This document shows, piece after piece, positions 26,687 to 35,239 of a stretch of 64,000 nt of DNA. The stretch comes from Limimaricola variabilis (lineage in GTDB: Bacteria > Pseudomonadota > Alphaproteobacteria > Rhodobacterales > Rhodobacteraceae). The DNA lies in contig NZ_JACIBX010000004.1 of assembly GCF_014195545.1 (NCBI RefSeq), forward strand, positions 62,001-126,000, in the 5' to 3' direction. A program made the translations under genes and the position numbers. The notes below the pieces were generated by a model. That model was not told the origin of the DNA. It was given only the letters and a program-made list of their open reading frames with translations, and ran no database searches. The stretch's first letter is position 1; each line of letters starts with the position of its first letter.

Positions 26687-28671
26687 TCGCGCCGCATGTC
26701 TGGCTGAGCGAGGCGCAGTTCAGCCTAGCGCAGATGGCGCTGGCGCTGGGGGTGGTGGTGGTGCTGCCGCTGGTAATCGACACAAGCCGCACGCTGCACC
26801 GGTCGCTGATCCTTGGCGCGTCGCTGCTGCTGGCGCTGCGCTACATCTGGTGGCGCGGCACCGAGACGCTGCCACCGCCCGGGCTCGACGCCGACTTCAT
26901 CGCCAGCCTGACGCTGTTCGTCATGGAAATGGGCGCGATGCTCGGCACGATGAACGCTGCGGTGATGCTGGCGCGGCGCCGCGACCGGCACCGCGAGGCG
27001 ACGGTCCACGCCAATTGGTGGCTGCCGGGCCGCCCGCCGCGGGTGGCGGTGATGATCGCGACCTACAACGAGGATCGCGAGATCCTCGAGCGCAGCATCG
27101 TCGGCGCGGTCTCGGTCGACTGGCCCGAGGCCGAGGTGCTGGTGCTCGATGACGGTCGCCGCGACTGGCTGGCCGAGTTCTGCGCCCTGCATGGCGTGCG
27201 CCACGTGATCCGCCCCGACAACGCCCATGCCAAGGCCGGCAACATCAACCATGCGCTCGACATGCTGGCGGCCGAGGGGCGCGCGCCGGACTTCGTGGCC
27301 GTGCTCGACGCTGATTTCGTGCCGCATCGCAACTTCCTGCGCCGCGCCGTGGCGCTGTTCCACGACCCCTCGGTGGCGCTCGTCCAGACGCCGCAGCACT
27401 TCTTCAACGCCGATCCGATCCAGCACAATCTCGGCCTGTCGCGCTCCTATCCCGACGAGCAACGCTTCTTCTTCGACCACGTGCAATCCTCGCGCGACGC
27501 CTGGGGCATCGCGATCTGCTGCGGCACCTCCTCGGTGATGCGCTGGAGCGCGCTGCGCGAGATCGGCGGCTTTCCCACCGACAGCGTCACCGAGGACTTC
27601 CTGCTCAGCCTGGCGCTGCAGGAACGCGGGCTGCAGACCGTCTATCTCAACGAGCCGCTGACCGAGGGGCTCGCCCCCGAGGGGATCGGCGAATACATCA
27701 CCCAGCGCGCGCGCTGGTGCCTCGGGCTGATGCAGATCGCGCGCGGCCGGCTGGGACCGTTCTCGCGCAACGGGCTGCGGCTGCGCGACCGCTGGAGCGT
27801 GATCGACACCATGCTCTACTGGCTGGCGAGCTTTCCCTTCCGGCTCGCGGGCCTCAGCTTTCCGCTGCTCTACTGGTATTTCGGGATCATCGTGGTCGAG
27901 GCCCATGTCGCCGAGGTGCTGTCCTATTTCGGCGTCTACTTCGTCTGGTCGGTCGGCGTGCTGAACCTGCTGTCGCGCGGCACGGTGGTGCCGATCCTGC
28001 ACGATGTCAGCCAGATCGTCGGTGCGATCCCGATCAGCCGCGCCGCCTTTTACGGGCTGCTGCGCCCCAAGGGGCACAAGTTCAAGGTCACCGCCAAGGG
28101 CGGCGACCGCAGCCGCATCGTCGTGCAGTGGCGGCTGATGATGCCGTTCCTGGTGCTGCTGGTGCTGACGTTGGTGGGGCTGCTGCTGGGCAGCGCGCTG
28201 GACGGCTTTGCCCGGGCCGAGGCCGGCGACGGCATGCAGGTGGTGCTGTTCTGGTCGATCTGCAACTGCTTCGTGCTGGCGCTCACCATCCTCGCCTGCA
28301 TCGAGCTGCCGCGCCATGAACGGCACGTCGCCGACCGGCCCGAACGGGTGATCTTCCTCGCCGATGGCGGCCGGGCGCAGCGGCTGTGGCTCGCCTCGCT
28401 GACCCGCGACACCGCGCGGTTGCGGGGCGCGGTCTACAAGCCCGGCACCCGCGGCGTGCTGCGCATCCTCGGCGTCGGCGACATGCGCGCCACGGTGATC
28501 GCGATGACGGCGGAGGGCGCGCGGCTGCACCTGTGGCCGGAGGCCGAGACCCACAAGGCGCTGCTGCGCCGCTTCTACACCGAGGGCGCGGCGCCCGGCG
28601 TGGTCGACGTCCGGCTGAGCCGGCTGATCGGCGACATGGCCCGCCGGCTGAGCTTCACCGCCCCCGACTGA
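26683..28671 (+). CDS. BgsA-like family 2 beta-glucan synthase (cellulose-synthase superfamily)
   Basis: A 662-residue processive GT2 synthase. It has N-terminal helices (about 15-35, 41-57, 70-95), a cytosolic GT domain with the D,D,D,Q/RxxRW signature (LDD 155-157, DAD 209-211, TED 303-305, QRARW 341-345) and at least four later helices for polymer translocation. The C-terminal region (about 560-640) has RPERV and a small beta-rich domain resembling a degenerate PilZ barrel; the strict RxxxR...DxSxxG pattern is not intact. Starts at GTG 26683 overlapping the adaptor gene. The product could be a mixed-linkage or (1,3)/(1,4)-beta-glucan; cellulose is less likely because no BcsB-, BcsC- or BcsZ-like gene is present. 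Confidence 0.85.
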   Translation: MIAPHVWLSEAQFSLAQMALALGVVVVLPLVIDTSRTLHRSLILGASLLLALRYIWWRGTETLPPPGLDADFIASLTLFVMEMGAMLGTMNAAVMLARRRDRHREATVHANWWLPGRPPRVAVMIATYNEDREILERSIVGAVSVDWPEAEVLVLDDGRRDWLAEFCALHGVRHVIRPDNAHAKAGNINHALDMLAAEGRAPDFVAVLDADFVPHRNFLRRAVALFHDPSVALVQTPQHFFNADPIQHNLGLSRSYPDEQRFFFDHVQSSRDAWGIAICCGTSSVMRWSALREIGGFPTDSVTEDFLLSLALQERGLQTVYLNEPLTEGLAPEGIGEYITQRARWCLGLMQIARGRLGPFSRNGLRLRDRWSVIDTMLYWLASFPFRLAGLSFPLLYWYFGIIVVEAHVAEVLSYFGVYFVWSVGVLNLLSRGTVVPILHDVSQIVGAIPISRAAFYGLLRPKGHKFKVTAKGGDRSRIVVQWRLMMPFLVLLVLTLVGLLLGSALDGFARAEAGDGMQVVLFWSICNCFVLALTILACIELPRHERHVADRPERVIFLADGGRAQRLWLASLTRDTARLRGAVYKPGTRGVLRILGVGDMRATVIAMTAEGARLHLWPEAETHKALLRRFYTEGAAPGVVDVRLSRLIGDMARRLSFTAPD

Positions 28672-28695
28672 CCCCCTTTCGAAAGGACTGCCCCC

Positions 28696-29274
28696 ATGCG
28701 CCCCCTCTTCCGCCCGCTCCGTGCCCTCGCCATCGCGCTCTGCCTCGCCCCGGCCGCCGCCCGCGCCGATGGCGAGTTCGCACAGCTCGATTTCGGCGCG
28801 GACGACCTCACCACCGTGGCGAGCTTCACCCGCGGCGCGGTCTCGGCGGGGGCGGTGTTCTCGACCTACGAGGGCGGCGAGGGGATCGGCTTCTCGATCA
28901 CCGGCGGGCGCGACATCAGCCTCGGCAGCCAGCCAGTGACGCTGCGCTTCGGCCCGACGCTCTCGGCCGGTGACGGGCTGGAGCTGGGCTTCAAGGCGGT
29001 GGCCGAAAGCTATGTCGCGACCGATTGGGGCGGAGTGTTCGCGATCGGCGAGATCAACAGCATCGACACCGCCTATTTCGCCATGCTCGAAGCCGGCCAC
29101 GCCGCCAGCGGCACCGGCCTCGCGCTGGTGCTGACCGGCGACGACACCGGCTACGAGGAACAGAGCCTCGTGCTCAGCCGGTCCATCGGGCTGGACGGCG
29201 ATCTGCGGCTCCGGATGGGCTACCGGCTGCAGGCGCGCGAGCTGTTCGTCGGGGTCGCGATCAACACCTTCTGA
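28696..29274 (+). CDS. small outer-membrane beta-barrel-like protein of the glucan operon
   Basis: A 192-residue protein with a signal peptide (about 1-25, ALCLAPAAARAD). The mature part is made of alternating hydrophobic/polar strands (GFSITGGRDISLG, LRLRMGYRLQAREL) and ends in a phenylalanine (VGVAINTF), the C-terminal signature for BAM-dependent barrels. It starts 24 bases after the glucan synthase stop with AAAGGA upstream, so it belongs to the same operon. A pore or accessory role in glucan export is plausible; I do not recognise a named family. Confidence 0.6.
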   Translation: MRPLFRPLRALAIALCLAPAAARADGEFAQLDFGADDLTTVASFTRGAVSAGAVFSTYEGGEGIGFSITGGRDISLGSQPVTLRFGPTLSAGDGLELGFKAVAESYVATDWGGVFAIGEINSIDTAYFAMLEAGHAASGTGLALVLTGDDTGYEEQSLVLSRSIGLDGDLRLRMGYRLQARELFVGVAINTF

Positions 29275-29408
29275 GCGCCGCATGACGCCATGCGCGGCGT
29301 GCATGGCGGCCCTTCGGATCCGGCATTGGCGGCACGGGTGACAGCGCGGCTGTGCCGGACTATGTGCGCGTCTCCCGACGCCCACCCGACTCGCAAAGGA
29401 ACCTGCCC

Positions 29409-29696
29409 GTGTCCGTCCTCGCCCCCGCCGCCCCCGCCACCGCCTTCCGCCCGCTGTCGCGGCTGCGCGCCGCTCTCGGCCGCCTCGTCGCCGACCGGCA
29501 GATGCTGTGCGACCTCGCCCTGCTCGAGGACGCGGATCTGGCGCATCTGGGGATCACCGGCGGCCAGCTGCGCCAGGTGCGGACGATCTGCCGGGTCGCC
29601 CGGATCGCCAAGCCGCTGCCCGCGGGCCCGGCGGCCGCGCCGCAGCTGCGCCCGACCCCCTTCGGCCTGCTCGCCTCCGCCGCGCTGCGCCGCTGA
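29409..29696 (+). CDS. small DUF1127-like protein
   Basis: A 95-residue basic protein from GTG 29409, chosen because AAAGGA at 29395-29400 gives eight-base spacing. The core MLCDLALLEDADLAHLGITGGQLRQV resembles the DUF1127 motif (LxxLsDrdLaDIGisR) but lacks the terminal Arg and has a Pro/Ala-rich tail. DUF1127 proteins in alphaproteobacteria have been linked to stress, phosphate and RNA turnover. It follows the glucan operon by 134 bp and may be its last cistron or independent. Confidence 0.55.
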   Translation: MSVLAPAAPATAFRPLSRLRAALGRLVADRQMLCDLALLEDADLAHLGITGGQLRQVRTICRVARIAKPLPAGPAAAPQLRPTPFGLLASAALRR

Positions 29697-29747
29697 CACC
29701 CCCGCCGCGCGGACCCCGGGGCGCATGTTTCCCCGGAGCCCGGCGGC

Positions 29748-30365
29748 TCAGATCTCGCCGCGCATCTGGGCGGCGTGCACCGCCTCGACCGTGGTGCGCG
29801 CGCCGAGCGCCAGCCGCGCCGATTTCAGCTGCGCCTTGAGCGCGCTCTCCGAGATGCCGATGATCGCGGCGGCGCGCATGTGCCGCTCGCCTTCGGCCAT
29901 CAGCCGCAGCGCCTCGCGCTGCGCGGCGGTGAGCGCCGGCGCGCCGGGCGGGCCCTTGTGCAGACGCTCGATCACCGCCAGGGCGCGCTGCGCCTCGGTG
30001 GCGGTGAAGGGCCGGTCGACCCGCGCCAGCCCGCAGAACGAGCGGATGTCGCCGCTGCCGGTCGCCACGGTGATGCCATGCAGCAGCCCGTGCGCCCGCG
30101 CATCGGCCAGCACCCCGGCGGGGTCGTTCGGCTCCAGCGTCGCCCAGTCGATCACGCCGTCATGGCCGAGCGCCCAGCCGACCGTGGGATCGCGCAGGAA
30201 ATAGGACTGCCGCTCATAGGCGTCGCGCCAAGCGGGCGGAAAGCAATTCTCGACATGGACCGCGCGACCCCGGTTGACCCGCAGCACGGCGATGAAGCCG
30301 AGCGGCGAGACCCGGATCAGGTCGTGGAAATCATGGGGGGCATATCCATGCAGATGCAGGGTCAT
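29748..30365 (-). CDS. LuxR-family quorum-sensing receptor (solo)
   Basis: A 205-residue regulator. The N-terminal autoinducer domain has Trp46, Tyr50, Asp59 and Trp74 with the same spacing as TraR W57/Y61/D70/W85, so acyl-homoserine-lactone binding is likely. The C-terminal LuxR HTH (about 140-205) shows LTAAQREALRLMAEGERHMRAAAIIGISESALKAQLKSA, with some unusual residues at the usual E-x-L-x-W region. ATG 30365 was chosen; an in-frame start at 30428 adds 21 residues without domain content. No luxI is in the window, hence a solo. Quorum sensing controls capsule and GTA uptake in R. capsulatus, a possible link to the polysaccharide locus here. Confidence 0.82.
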   Translation of the reverse strand: MTLHLHGYAPHDFHDLIRVSPLGFIAVLRVNRGRAVHVENCFPPAWRDAYERQSYFLRDPTVGWALGHDGVIDWATLEPNDPAGVLADARAHGLLHGITVATGSGDIRSFCGLARVDRPFTATEAQRALAVIERLHKGPPGAPALTAAQREALRLMAEGERHMRAAAIIGISESALKAQLKSARLALGARTTVEAVHAAQMRGEI

Positions 30366-30747
30366 GGGAGAAACATCCTCGAACGGGCAAACAACACACG
30401 ACACCGGGGCAACACGATCCGGAGTCATCCCGATAGAGAGGGAGTCCGCGCGTCGGATTCAAGATGCCGCGCCCGCTTGACCGGTTTCTTTGGTCAACTC
30501 TCTCCATACGTGTGCCTTCGGCTACACCCGCGCGCAATTATCGGGCATTTTAACCAGTTTTGGAGGGATCTCCGGGGTCCAGATCGAATATATACAGCCT
30601 AGGGTAGAATCACGGCGCCCGTTCGAGAGCGCCCGAACCGCACGCGCACTCGGCCCCGGCGCCCCCCTTCCCGGGACGGCAACCTTGCCGCCCTCCTGCC
30701 GCGCCCCAGCTTGCAGCGCAACGACGCCAACGCATCGGGAGACCGTC
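30366..30747. promoter_or_regulatory. 382-bp divergent gap between luxR and the SDR gene
   Basis: Moderately AT-rich from 30490 to 30610, giving room for promoters in both directions. I looked for a lux-box-like 18-20 bp palindrome near either start and did not find a convincing one. No small gene with a ribosome site is visible. Confidence 0.35.
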
Positions 30748-31422
30748 ATGACGCAACGCACCCTCTTCATCACCGGGGCCTCCTCCGGCATCGGCGCGGC
30801 CACCGCCCGCGCCGCGGTCGCGGCGGGCTGGCATGTCGGGCTGATGGCCCGCAGCAAGGAAAAGCTCGACGCGCTGGCCGAGGAGCTGGGCGCGGCGGCG
30901 CTGGCGCTGCCCGGCGACGCGACCGATCTCGCCCAGCAGCAGGACGCGGTGGCGCGGCTGGTAGCCGAGAAGGGCGGGCTCGACGCCGCCTTCGCCAATG
31001 CCGGGACAGGGCTCGACACGCCGGGCACCGAGGCCGGCGATCCCGAGGAATGGCGGGCGATGATCGATCTCAACATCATGGCGCTGCTCTACACCGCGCG
31101 CGTCGCGCTGCCGGAGCTGAAAAAGCGGCGGGGGCATCTGGTGCTGACCGGATCGGCGGCCGGCAAGCGGCACATCGCCGGCTCGATCTACGGCGCGACC
31201 AAATGGTTCGTGCACGGCTATGCCGGCAATATGAGCGAGGAGATGCGCGAATGGGGCGGGCGCTGCACGGTGATCGCGCCGGGCATGGTCGACACGCCGT
31301 TCTTTTCGGAGCCCAAGCCCGGCAAGATCCGTCCCGAGGATATCGCCCGCGCGGTGGTCTTCGCGCTTGACCAGTCGGAGACCGCCGACCTGCGCGAGAT
31401 GTTCATCATGCCGACGGGCTAG
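30748..31422 (+). CDS. short-chain dehydrogenase/reductase (SDR)
   Basis: A 224-residue classical SDR with TGASSGIG (residues 9-16) for the NAD(P) loop, the ANAG motif near 88-91, the catalytic Ser in LTGSAAG and the YGATK active-site pair near 150-154. An Arg in MARSKEKL after beta-2 favours NADP. The sequence resembles YdfG/serine-3-dehydrogenase-like SDRs, but the substrate is unknown. ATG 30748 has GGGAG upstream. Its TAG stop shares the palindrome CTAG with the stop of the convergent gene. Confidence 0.8.
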   Translation: MTQRTLFITGASSGIGAATARAAVAAGWHVGLMARSKEKLDALAEELGAAALALPGDATDLAQQQDAVARLVAEKGGLDAAFANAGTGLDTPGTEAGDPEEWRAMIDLNIMALLYTARVALPELKKRRGHLVLTGSAAGKRHIAGSIYGATKWFVHGYAGNMSEEMREWGGRCTVIAPGMVDTPFFSEPKPGKIRPEDIARAVVFALDQSETADLREMFIMPTG

Positions 31423-31733
31423 CCCAGCTCGCCCTCGGCCTCGGCCAGCTGCTCGATGGTGTAGTAATCCGAGCCGTGCGACAGGATGCAGCTCACCCCG
31501 TCTGGATTGGTCAACAGCACCGTGAAGCTGCCGCTTTCGGGGTTCGACCAGACCTCGAGCATCGCCATGGCGCTGGCCTGCAGGCCAGCGCCGGCGAGGC
31601 TCTCGGCATAGCCTTCTTTCAGCCGCTCGACGATATGGTCGCGGGGCGCGCAGCCCTGCGCCAGCGCCGGCGGCGCGGTCGCCGCCATGCCGAACAGAAG
31701 TCCCGTGGTCAGCAGTCTCTTGAACATTTTCAT
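31419..31733 (-). CDS. small secreted protein of unknown function
   Basis: A 104-residue protein with a signal peptide (about 1-26, ending PPALAQ) and a mature domain with two cysteines (GCAPRDHI and SCILSHG) that could form a disulfide. The core MLEVWSNPESGSFTVLLTNPDGVSCIL is a pattern I have seen in uncharacterised Rhodobacterales periplasmic proteins. A GGAGGAGGAG ribosome site sits directly before ATG 31733; the ATG two codons later (31727) may be preferred on spacing. Its stop overlaps the SDR stop through CTAG. Confidence 0.6.
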   Translation of the reverse strand: MKMFKRLLTTGLLFGMAATAPPALAQGCAPRDHIVERLKEGYAESLAGAGLQASAMAMLEVWSNPESGSFTVLLTNPDGVSCILSHGSDYYTIEQLAEAEGELG

Positions 31734-31927
31734 CTCCTCCTCCGCAGGAGGACGGATCGAGGAGGAGATGCTGCGGAGACCATAGCCCCCTCCCCCCATA
31801 TGTGGGGCCGGGAGCCGTCGCGTCAAAACGCGGGGGCATCAACAGATGCTGATGCCCCCGGCCGAAACCCGATCCCGTCCACGGGGGTTGTCTTGTCCTG
31901 CGACGGACGGCTGGACGGCGCGACAGC

Positions 31928-32407
31928 TCATTGCAGCATGATCTCTCCGGTGAAGTTGTTGGTGTAGTCCGCACCTTCGCCGCCGGCATCGAAACTGCCC
32001 GAGCCGGTGGCCTGCTGCCACTTGCCGGTGCCGCCGGCGATCTCCCAATCGCCCATGGTCCGGCCCTCCTCGCTCATGCCGGTGACGGTCCAGCGCATGA
32101 CGGCCATATCGCCGTCGGCGTCGGTGTAGAGGCAGTTGCCGCTGCCTTCGGCTGCACCGTCGATCATCGACACCGCGCCGAAGCAGGGGCCCGTCAGGCT
32201 CGCCATCGGATGCGTCTCGTCGCCCATGTCGAGGCGTTCGTACTGGGTGTTGGCATGGACCACCATCATGCTGTCGCCCGCTTCCATCACCTCGGAGCTG
32301 GCGGTGCCGTAGCCGGTCCCGGTGGCGTCGTAGGTCTCGGCCAGGCCCATGCCGGCCGGTAGCGTCATCGCCGCCGCAACGGCCGCGATCGTGTAACGGT
32401 TGGACAT
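31928..32407 (-). CDS. secreted hypothetical protein
   Basis: A 159-residue protein with a signal peptide (about 1-23, ending MGLAE). The mature part has two cysteines (GPCFGAV, GNCLYTD) and Asp/Gly-rich beta-type segments, ending GTGKWQQATGSGSFDAGGEG and NFTGEIMLQ. The last part looks like the beta-barrel repeat found in allene-oxide-cyclase-like or dirigent-type folds (GGTGxYxxAxGxG). GGGAGG fixes ATG 32407. Function is unknown; it is a single-gene unit. Confidence 0.6.
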   Translation of the reverse strand: MSNRYTIAAVAAAMTLPAGMGLAETYDATGTGYGTASSEVMEAGDSMMVVHANTQYERLDMGDETHPMASLTGPCFGAVSMIDGAAEGSGNCLYTDADGDMAVMRWTVTGMSEEGRTMGDWEIAGGTGKWQQATGSGSFDAGGEGADYTNNFTGEIMLQ

Positions 32408-32493
32408 CTCGTAACCTCCCACTCGGCGGCCCGGATGGCGGGCCGACCCCCCCAATCTATCATGGGCGCCCGAGCTGACGTAGCGGAAACATG

Positions 32494-32530
32494 AAATGGC
32501 GGCGTCCCCGGCCAGGGACGCCGCCATTTT
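32494..32530 (-). terminator. terminator of the DUF1127 gene
   Basis: Perfect 15-bp stem (32494-32508 with 32515-32529) and six-base loop, flanked by AAA/TTT so that it can work on either strand. It lies 34 bases beyond the stop of the minus-strand DUF1127 gene and upstream of the 32407 start. Confidence 0.8.
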
Positions 32531-32563
32531 CGGGCCGCCTGCGCGGCCGAGGGAGCGCCGCGC

Positions 32564-32782
32564 TCAGATGGCGCGGGCAGCCTCGAGCGCGATGCGCTGG
32601 ATGTCGCCGCGGCCGATGCCGAGATCGGCGAGATCGCGGTCGGTCAGCATGCCGAGTTCGCGCTGGGTCTGGCGGTAGGCGCGGTTGCGCGCGAACGCCG
32701 TCTTGATGCGCGCGGTGATCGCGGTGAGGCCCCAGGCTTCGCTGTTGTTGGTGGTGCGCTGGTCGATGGTGGCGTAGCTCAT
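32564..32782 (-). CDS. DUF1127 domain protein
   Basis: A 72-residue protein. The C-terminal half has the full DUF1127 motif RELGMLTDRDLADLGIGRGDIQRIALEA. The N-terminal part is polar. In Agrobacterium and relatives such small proteins influence phosphate metabolism and RNA turnover, and in Rhodobacter the CcaF-type DUF1127 proteins are RNA-binding stress factors. It is monocistronic with its own strong terminator. ATG 32782 is the start that keeps only the conserved part; an upstream in-frame start at 32863 lacks support. Confidence 0.82.
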   Translation of the reverse strand: MSYATIDQRTTNNSEAWGLTAITARIKTAFARNRAYRQTQRELGMLTDRDLADLGIGRGDIQRIALEAARAI

Positions 32783-32947
32783 GTCAGTATCCTTGATCGT
32801 CGGGTCCGTGCGGCCCTTGTCGCGGGCCTGATCGAGGCGGCGCCCATCGCCGCTCCGTTGCACCCTAATTGGTAGCGTTAACGACCAAAGAAAACCGACA
32901 AGGTGACAGCCCCGCCATGCAGTTTCTGCATGGGCCGCGCCGCCCCC

Positions 32948-33973
32948 TCAGCGCCAGTCCAGCACCACCTTTCCGGAGGCGCCTGAGCGCATCGCGTCGA
33001 AGCCCGCGACGTAATCATCGACCTTCATGCGGTGGGTGATGACCCCGCGGATGTCGAGCCCGTTCTCCAGCATCGCGATCATCTTGTACCAGGTCTCGAA
33101 GATCTCGCGGCCATAGACGCCCTTGATGGTGATCGCCTTGAACACGATCCGCGACCAGTCGACCGGCGAACGGCCCGGCGGGATGCCCAGCATCGCGATC
33201 CGCCCGCCCATCACCAACCGCTCGACCATCTGGTCGAGCGCGCGCTGGTTGCCCGACATCTCCAGCCCGATGTCGAAGCCCTGCTTCATCCCGAGACGCG
33301 GCACCACCGAGGCGAGGTCCTCCTCGGCGACATTGACCGGCACCACGTCGGCCACCCGCGCCGCGAGGGCGAGGCGGTCGGGGTTGATGTCGGTGATCAC
33401 CACATGGCGCGCGCCGACATGGCGGGCGACGGCGGCCGCCATGATGCCGATCGGTCCGGCGCCGGTCACCAGCACGTCCTCGCCCACCAGATCGAAGGAG
33501 AGCGCGGTGTGGACCGCGTTGCCCAGCGGATCGAGAATCGCGCCGATCTCGTCGTCGATCGCATCGGGCAGCGGCACCACGTTGAAGGCCGGCAGCCGCA
33601 GGTATTCGGCGAAGGCGCCCTGCTCGTTGACGCCGATGCCGCGCGTCTCGGGGTCGAGGTGGAACTTGCCCGATCGGCTCTGGCGCGAATGCTTGCCGAT
33701 CAAGTGCCCCTCGCCCGAGCAGCGCTGGCCGATCTCGAGATCGGTCACGTTGCGGCCCAGCTCGACGATCTCGCCGGCGAACTCGTGGCCGGTGACGAGC
33801 GGCACCGGCACGGTGTGCTGCGCCCACTCGTCCCAGTTCCAGATATGCACGTCGGTGCCGCAGATCCCGGTCTTGTTGACCCGGATCAGCACGTCGTCGG
33901 GGCCGATCTCGGGCACCGGCACTGTCTCGCGCCACAGCCCCGGCTCGGGCCGCGCCTTGACGAGGGCGCTCAT
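32948..33973 (-). CDS. tdh: L-threonine 3-dehydrogenase
   Basis: A 341-residue zinc-dependent medium-chain dehydrogenase that oxidises threonine to 2-amino-3-ketobutyrate with NAD+. It aligns by eye along the whole length with E. coli Tdh: GICGTDVHIWNWDEW and GHEF for catalytic zinc, AHVG-type GAGPIGIMAA for the Rossmann fold, and FETWYKM. The four cysteines of the structural zinc lobe are missing: GEGHLIGKHSRQSRSGKFHL replaces the E. coli cysteine-rich stretch. ATG 33973 aligns with the E. coli start; a GTG at 33991 overlaps the kbl stop (GTGA) and may be the real coupled start. Partner of kbl. Confidence 0.92.
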   Translation of the reverse strand: MSALVKARPEPGLWRETVPVPEIGPDDVLIRVNKTGICGTDVHIWNWDEWAQHTVPVPLVTGHEFAGEIVELGRNVTDLEIGQRCSGEGHLIGKHSRQSRSGKFHLDPETRGIGVNEQGAFAEYLRLPAFNVVPLPDAIDDEIGAILDPLGNAVHTALSFDLVGEDVLVTGAGPIGIMAAAVARHVGARHVVITDINPDRLALAARVADVVPVNVAEEDLASVVPRLGMKQGFDIGLEMSGNQRALDQMVERLVMGGRIAMLGIPPGRSPVDWSRIVFKAITIKGVYGREIFETWYKMIAMLENGLDIRGVITHRMKVDDYVAGFDAMRSGASGKVVLDWR

Positions 33974-33987
33974 GCCGTTGGGGCGGC

Positions 33988-35172
33988 TCACGAGATCACG
34001 CCCAGTTCGCGGCCGGCCTGCGCGAAGGCCGCCAGCGCGGCATCGAGATCCGCCCGGGTCAGGGCGGCGTTCATCTGGGTGCGGATCCGCGCCGCGCCCT
34101 TGGGCACCACCGGGAAGAAGAAGGCCGAGACATAGACGCCCAGCTCGTCGAGCCTTGCAGCCATCTTCTGCGCCAGCTTGGCGTCGTGCAGCATCACCGG
34201 GATGATCGGATGCTCGCCCGGCAGGATCTCGAAGCCCAGATCGGTGAGGCCACGGCGCCAGTATTCGGCGTTCTCGAACAGACGGGCGCGGAGCTCGTCG
34301 CCCTCCTCGACGAGGCGGATCGCCTCGATCCCGGCGGCGCAGACCATCGGCGGCAGCGCGTTGGAGAACAGGTAGGGCCGCGCCCGCTGCCGCAGCAGGT
34401 CGATCACCGGTTGCGGCCCCGCGATGTAGCCGCCGATCGCGCCACCCAATGCCTTGCCCAGCGTGCCGGTCAGCAGATCCGCCTGCACGCCGAAATGCGC
34501 CGGGGTGCCCGCGCCCTTCGGCCCCATGAAGCCGGTGGCATGGCAGTCATCGACCATCAGCAGCGCGTCGTAGCGGTCGGCCAGCGCCCGGATTTCGTCG
34601 AGCTTGGCGAGATAGCCATCCATCGAGAACACGCCGTCGGTGGCGATCATCACGTGGCGCGCCCCGGCCTCGCGGGCCTCTTGGAGCTTGGCCTCCAGAT
34701 CGGCCATGTCGGAATTGGCGAAGCGGTAGCGCTTGGCCTTGCACAGCCGGATGCCGTCGATGATCGAGGCATGGTTGAGCGCGTCCGAAATCACCGCGTC
34801 CTCGGGGCCGAGGAGCGGCTCGAACAGCGCACCATTGGCGTCGAAGCAGGCGGCGAAGAGGATCGTGTCGTCATGGCCCAGATAGGCGGCCAGCCGCCGC
34901 TCCAGCTGCCGGTGCAGATCCTGCGTGCCGCAGATGAAGCGCACCGAGGCCATGCCGAAGCCGTGGCTGTCGATGCCTGCCTTGGCGGCGCGGGCGAGGG
35001 CGGGGTGGTCTGCGAGGCCGAGATAGTTGTTGGCGCAGAGGTTGATCACCTCGCGCCCACCGAGATCGACGCGCCCGCCCTGCGGGGAGGTGATCTCGCG
35101 CTCGGTCTTCCACAGCCCCTCCTCGCGGATCTCCGCGAGGCGAGAGTCGATGTCGTCGAGAAAGCGGGTCAT
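33988..35172 (-). CDS. kbl: 2-amino-3-ketobutyrate CoA ligase (glycine C-acetyltransferase)
   Basis: A 394-residue PLP enzyme of the alpha-oxoamine synthase family that splits 2-amino-3-ketobutyrate with CoA to glycine and acetyl-CoA. The signatures [46 protein letters not shown] and [15 protein letters not shown] (PLP lysine in GTLGKA) are complete. It is first of the kbl-tdh operon and overlaps or abuts tdh. The start 35172 gives the standard family length. Together the two enzymes convert threonine to glycine. Confidence 0.94.
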   Translation of the reverse strand: MTRFLDDIDSRLAEIREEGLWKTEREITSPQGGRVDLGGREVINLCANNYLGLADHPALARAAKAGIDSHGFGMASVRFICGTQDLHRQLERRLAAYLGHDDTILFAACFDANGALFEPLLGPEDAVISDALNHASIIDGIRLCKAKRYRFANSDMADLEAKLQEAREAGARHVMIATDGVFSMDGYLAKLDEIRALADRYDALLMVDDCHATGFMGPKGAGTPAHFGVQADLLTGTLGKALGGAIGGYIAGPQPVIDLLRQRARPYLFSNALPPMVCAAGIEAIRLVEEGDELRARLFENAEYWRRGLTDLGFEILPGEHPIIPVMLHDAKLAQKMAARLDELGVYVSAFFFPVVPKGAARIRTQMNAALTRADLDAALAAFAQAGRELGVIS

Positions 35173-35239
35173 TGCGGTTCCTTCCCTTTGGGCCCCGACT
35201 CTAGACCCGCCCTGCGCCCGCGCAAGCTCTGCCCGCGCG

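Noticed and set aside
26725-29385. 886-codon minus-strand frame opposite the glucan synthase
   Set aside because: Composition (His/Arg/Ala/Gln) is that of a GC shadow; the plus strand has the complete GT2 motifs.
30366-30747. Search for a lux box between the LuxR and SDR genes
   Set aside because: No 18-20 bp inverted repeat of the expected type could be seen.
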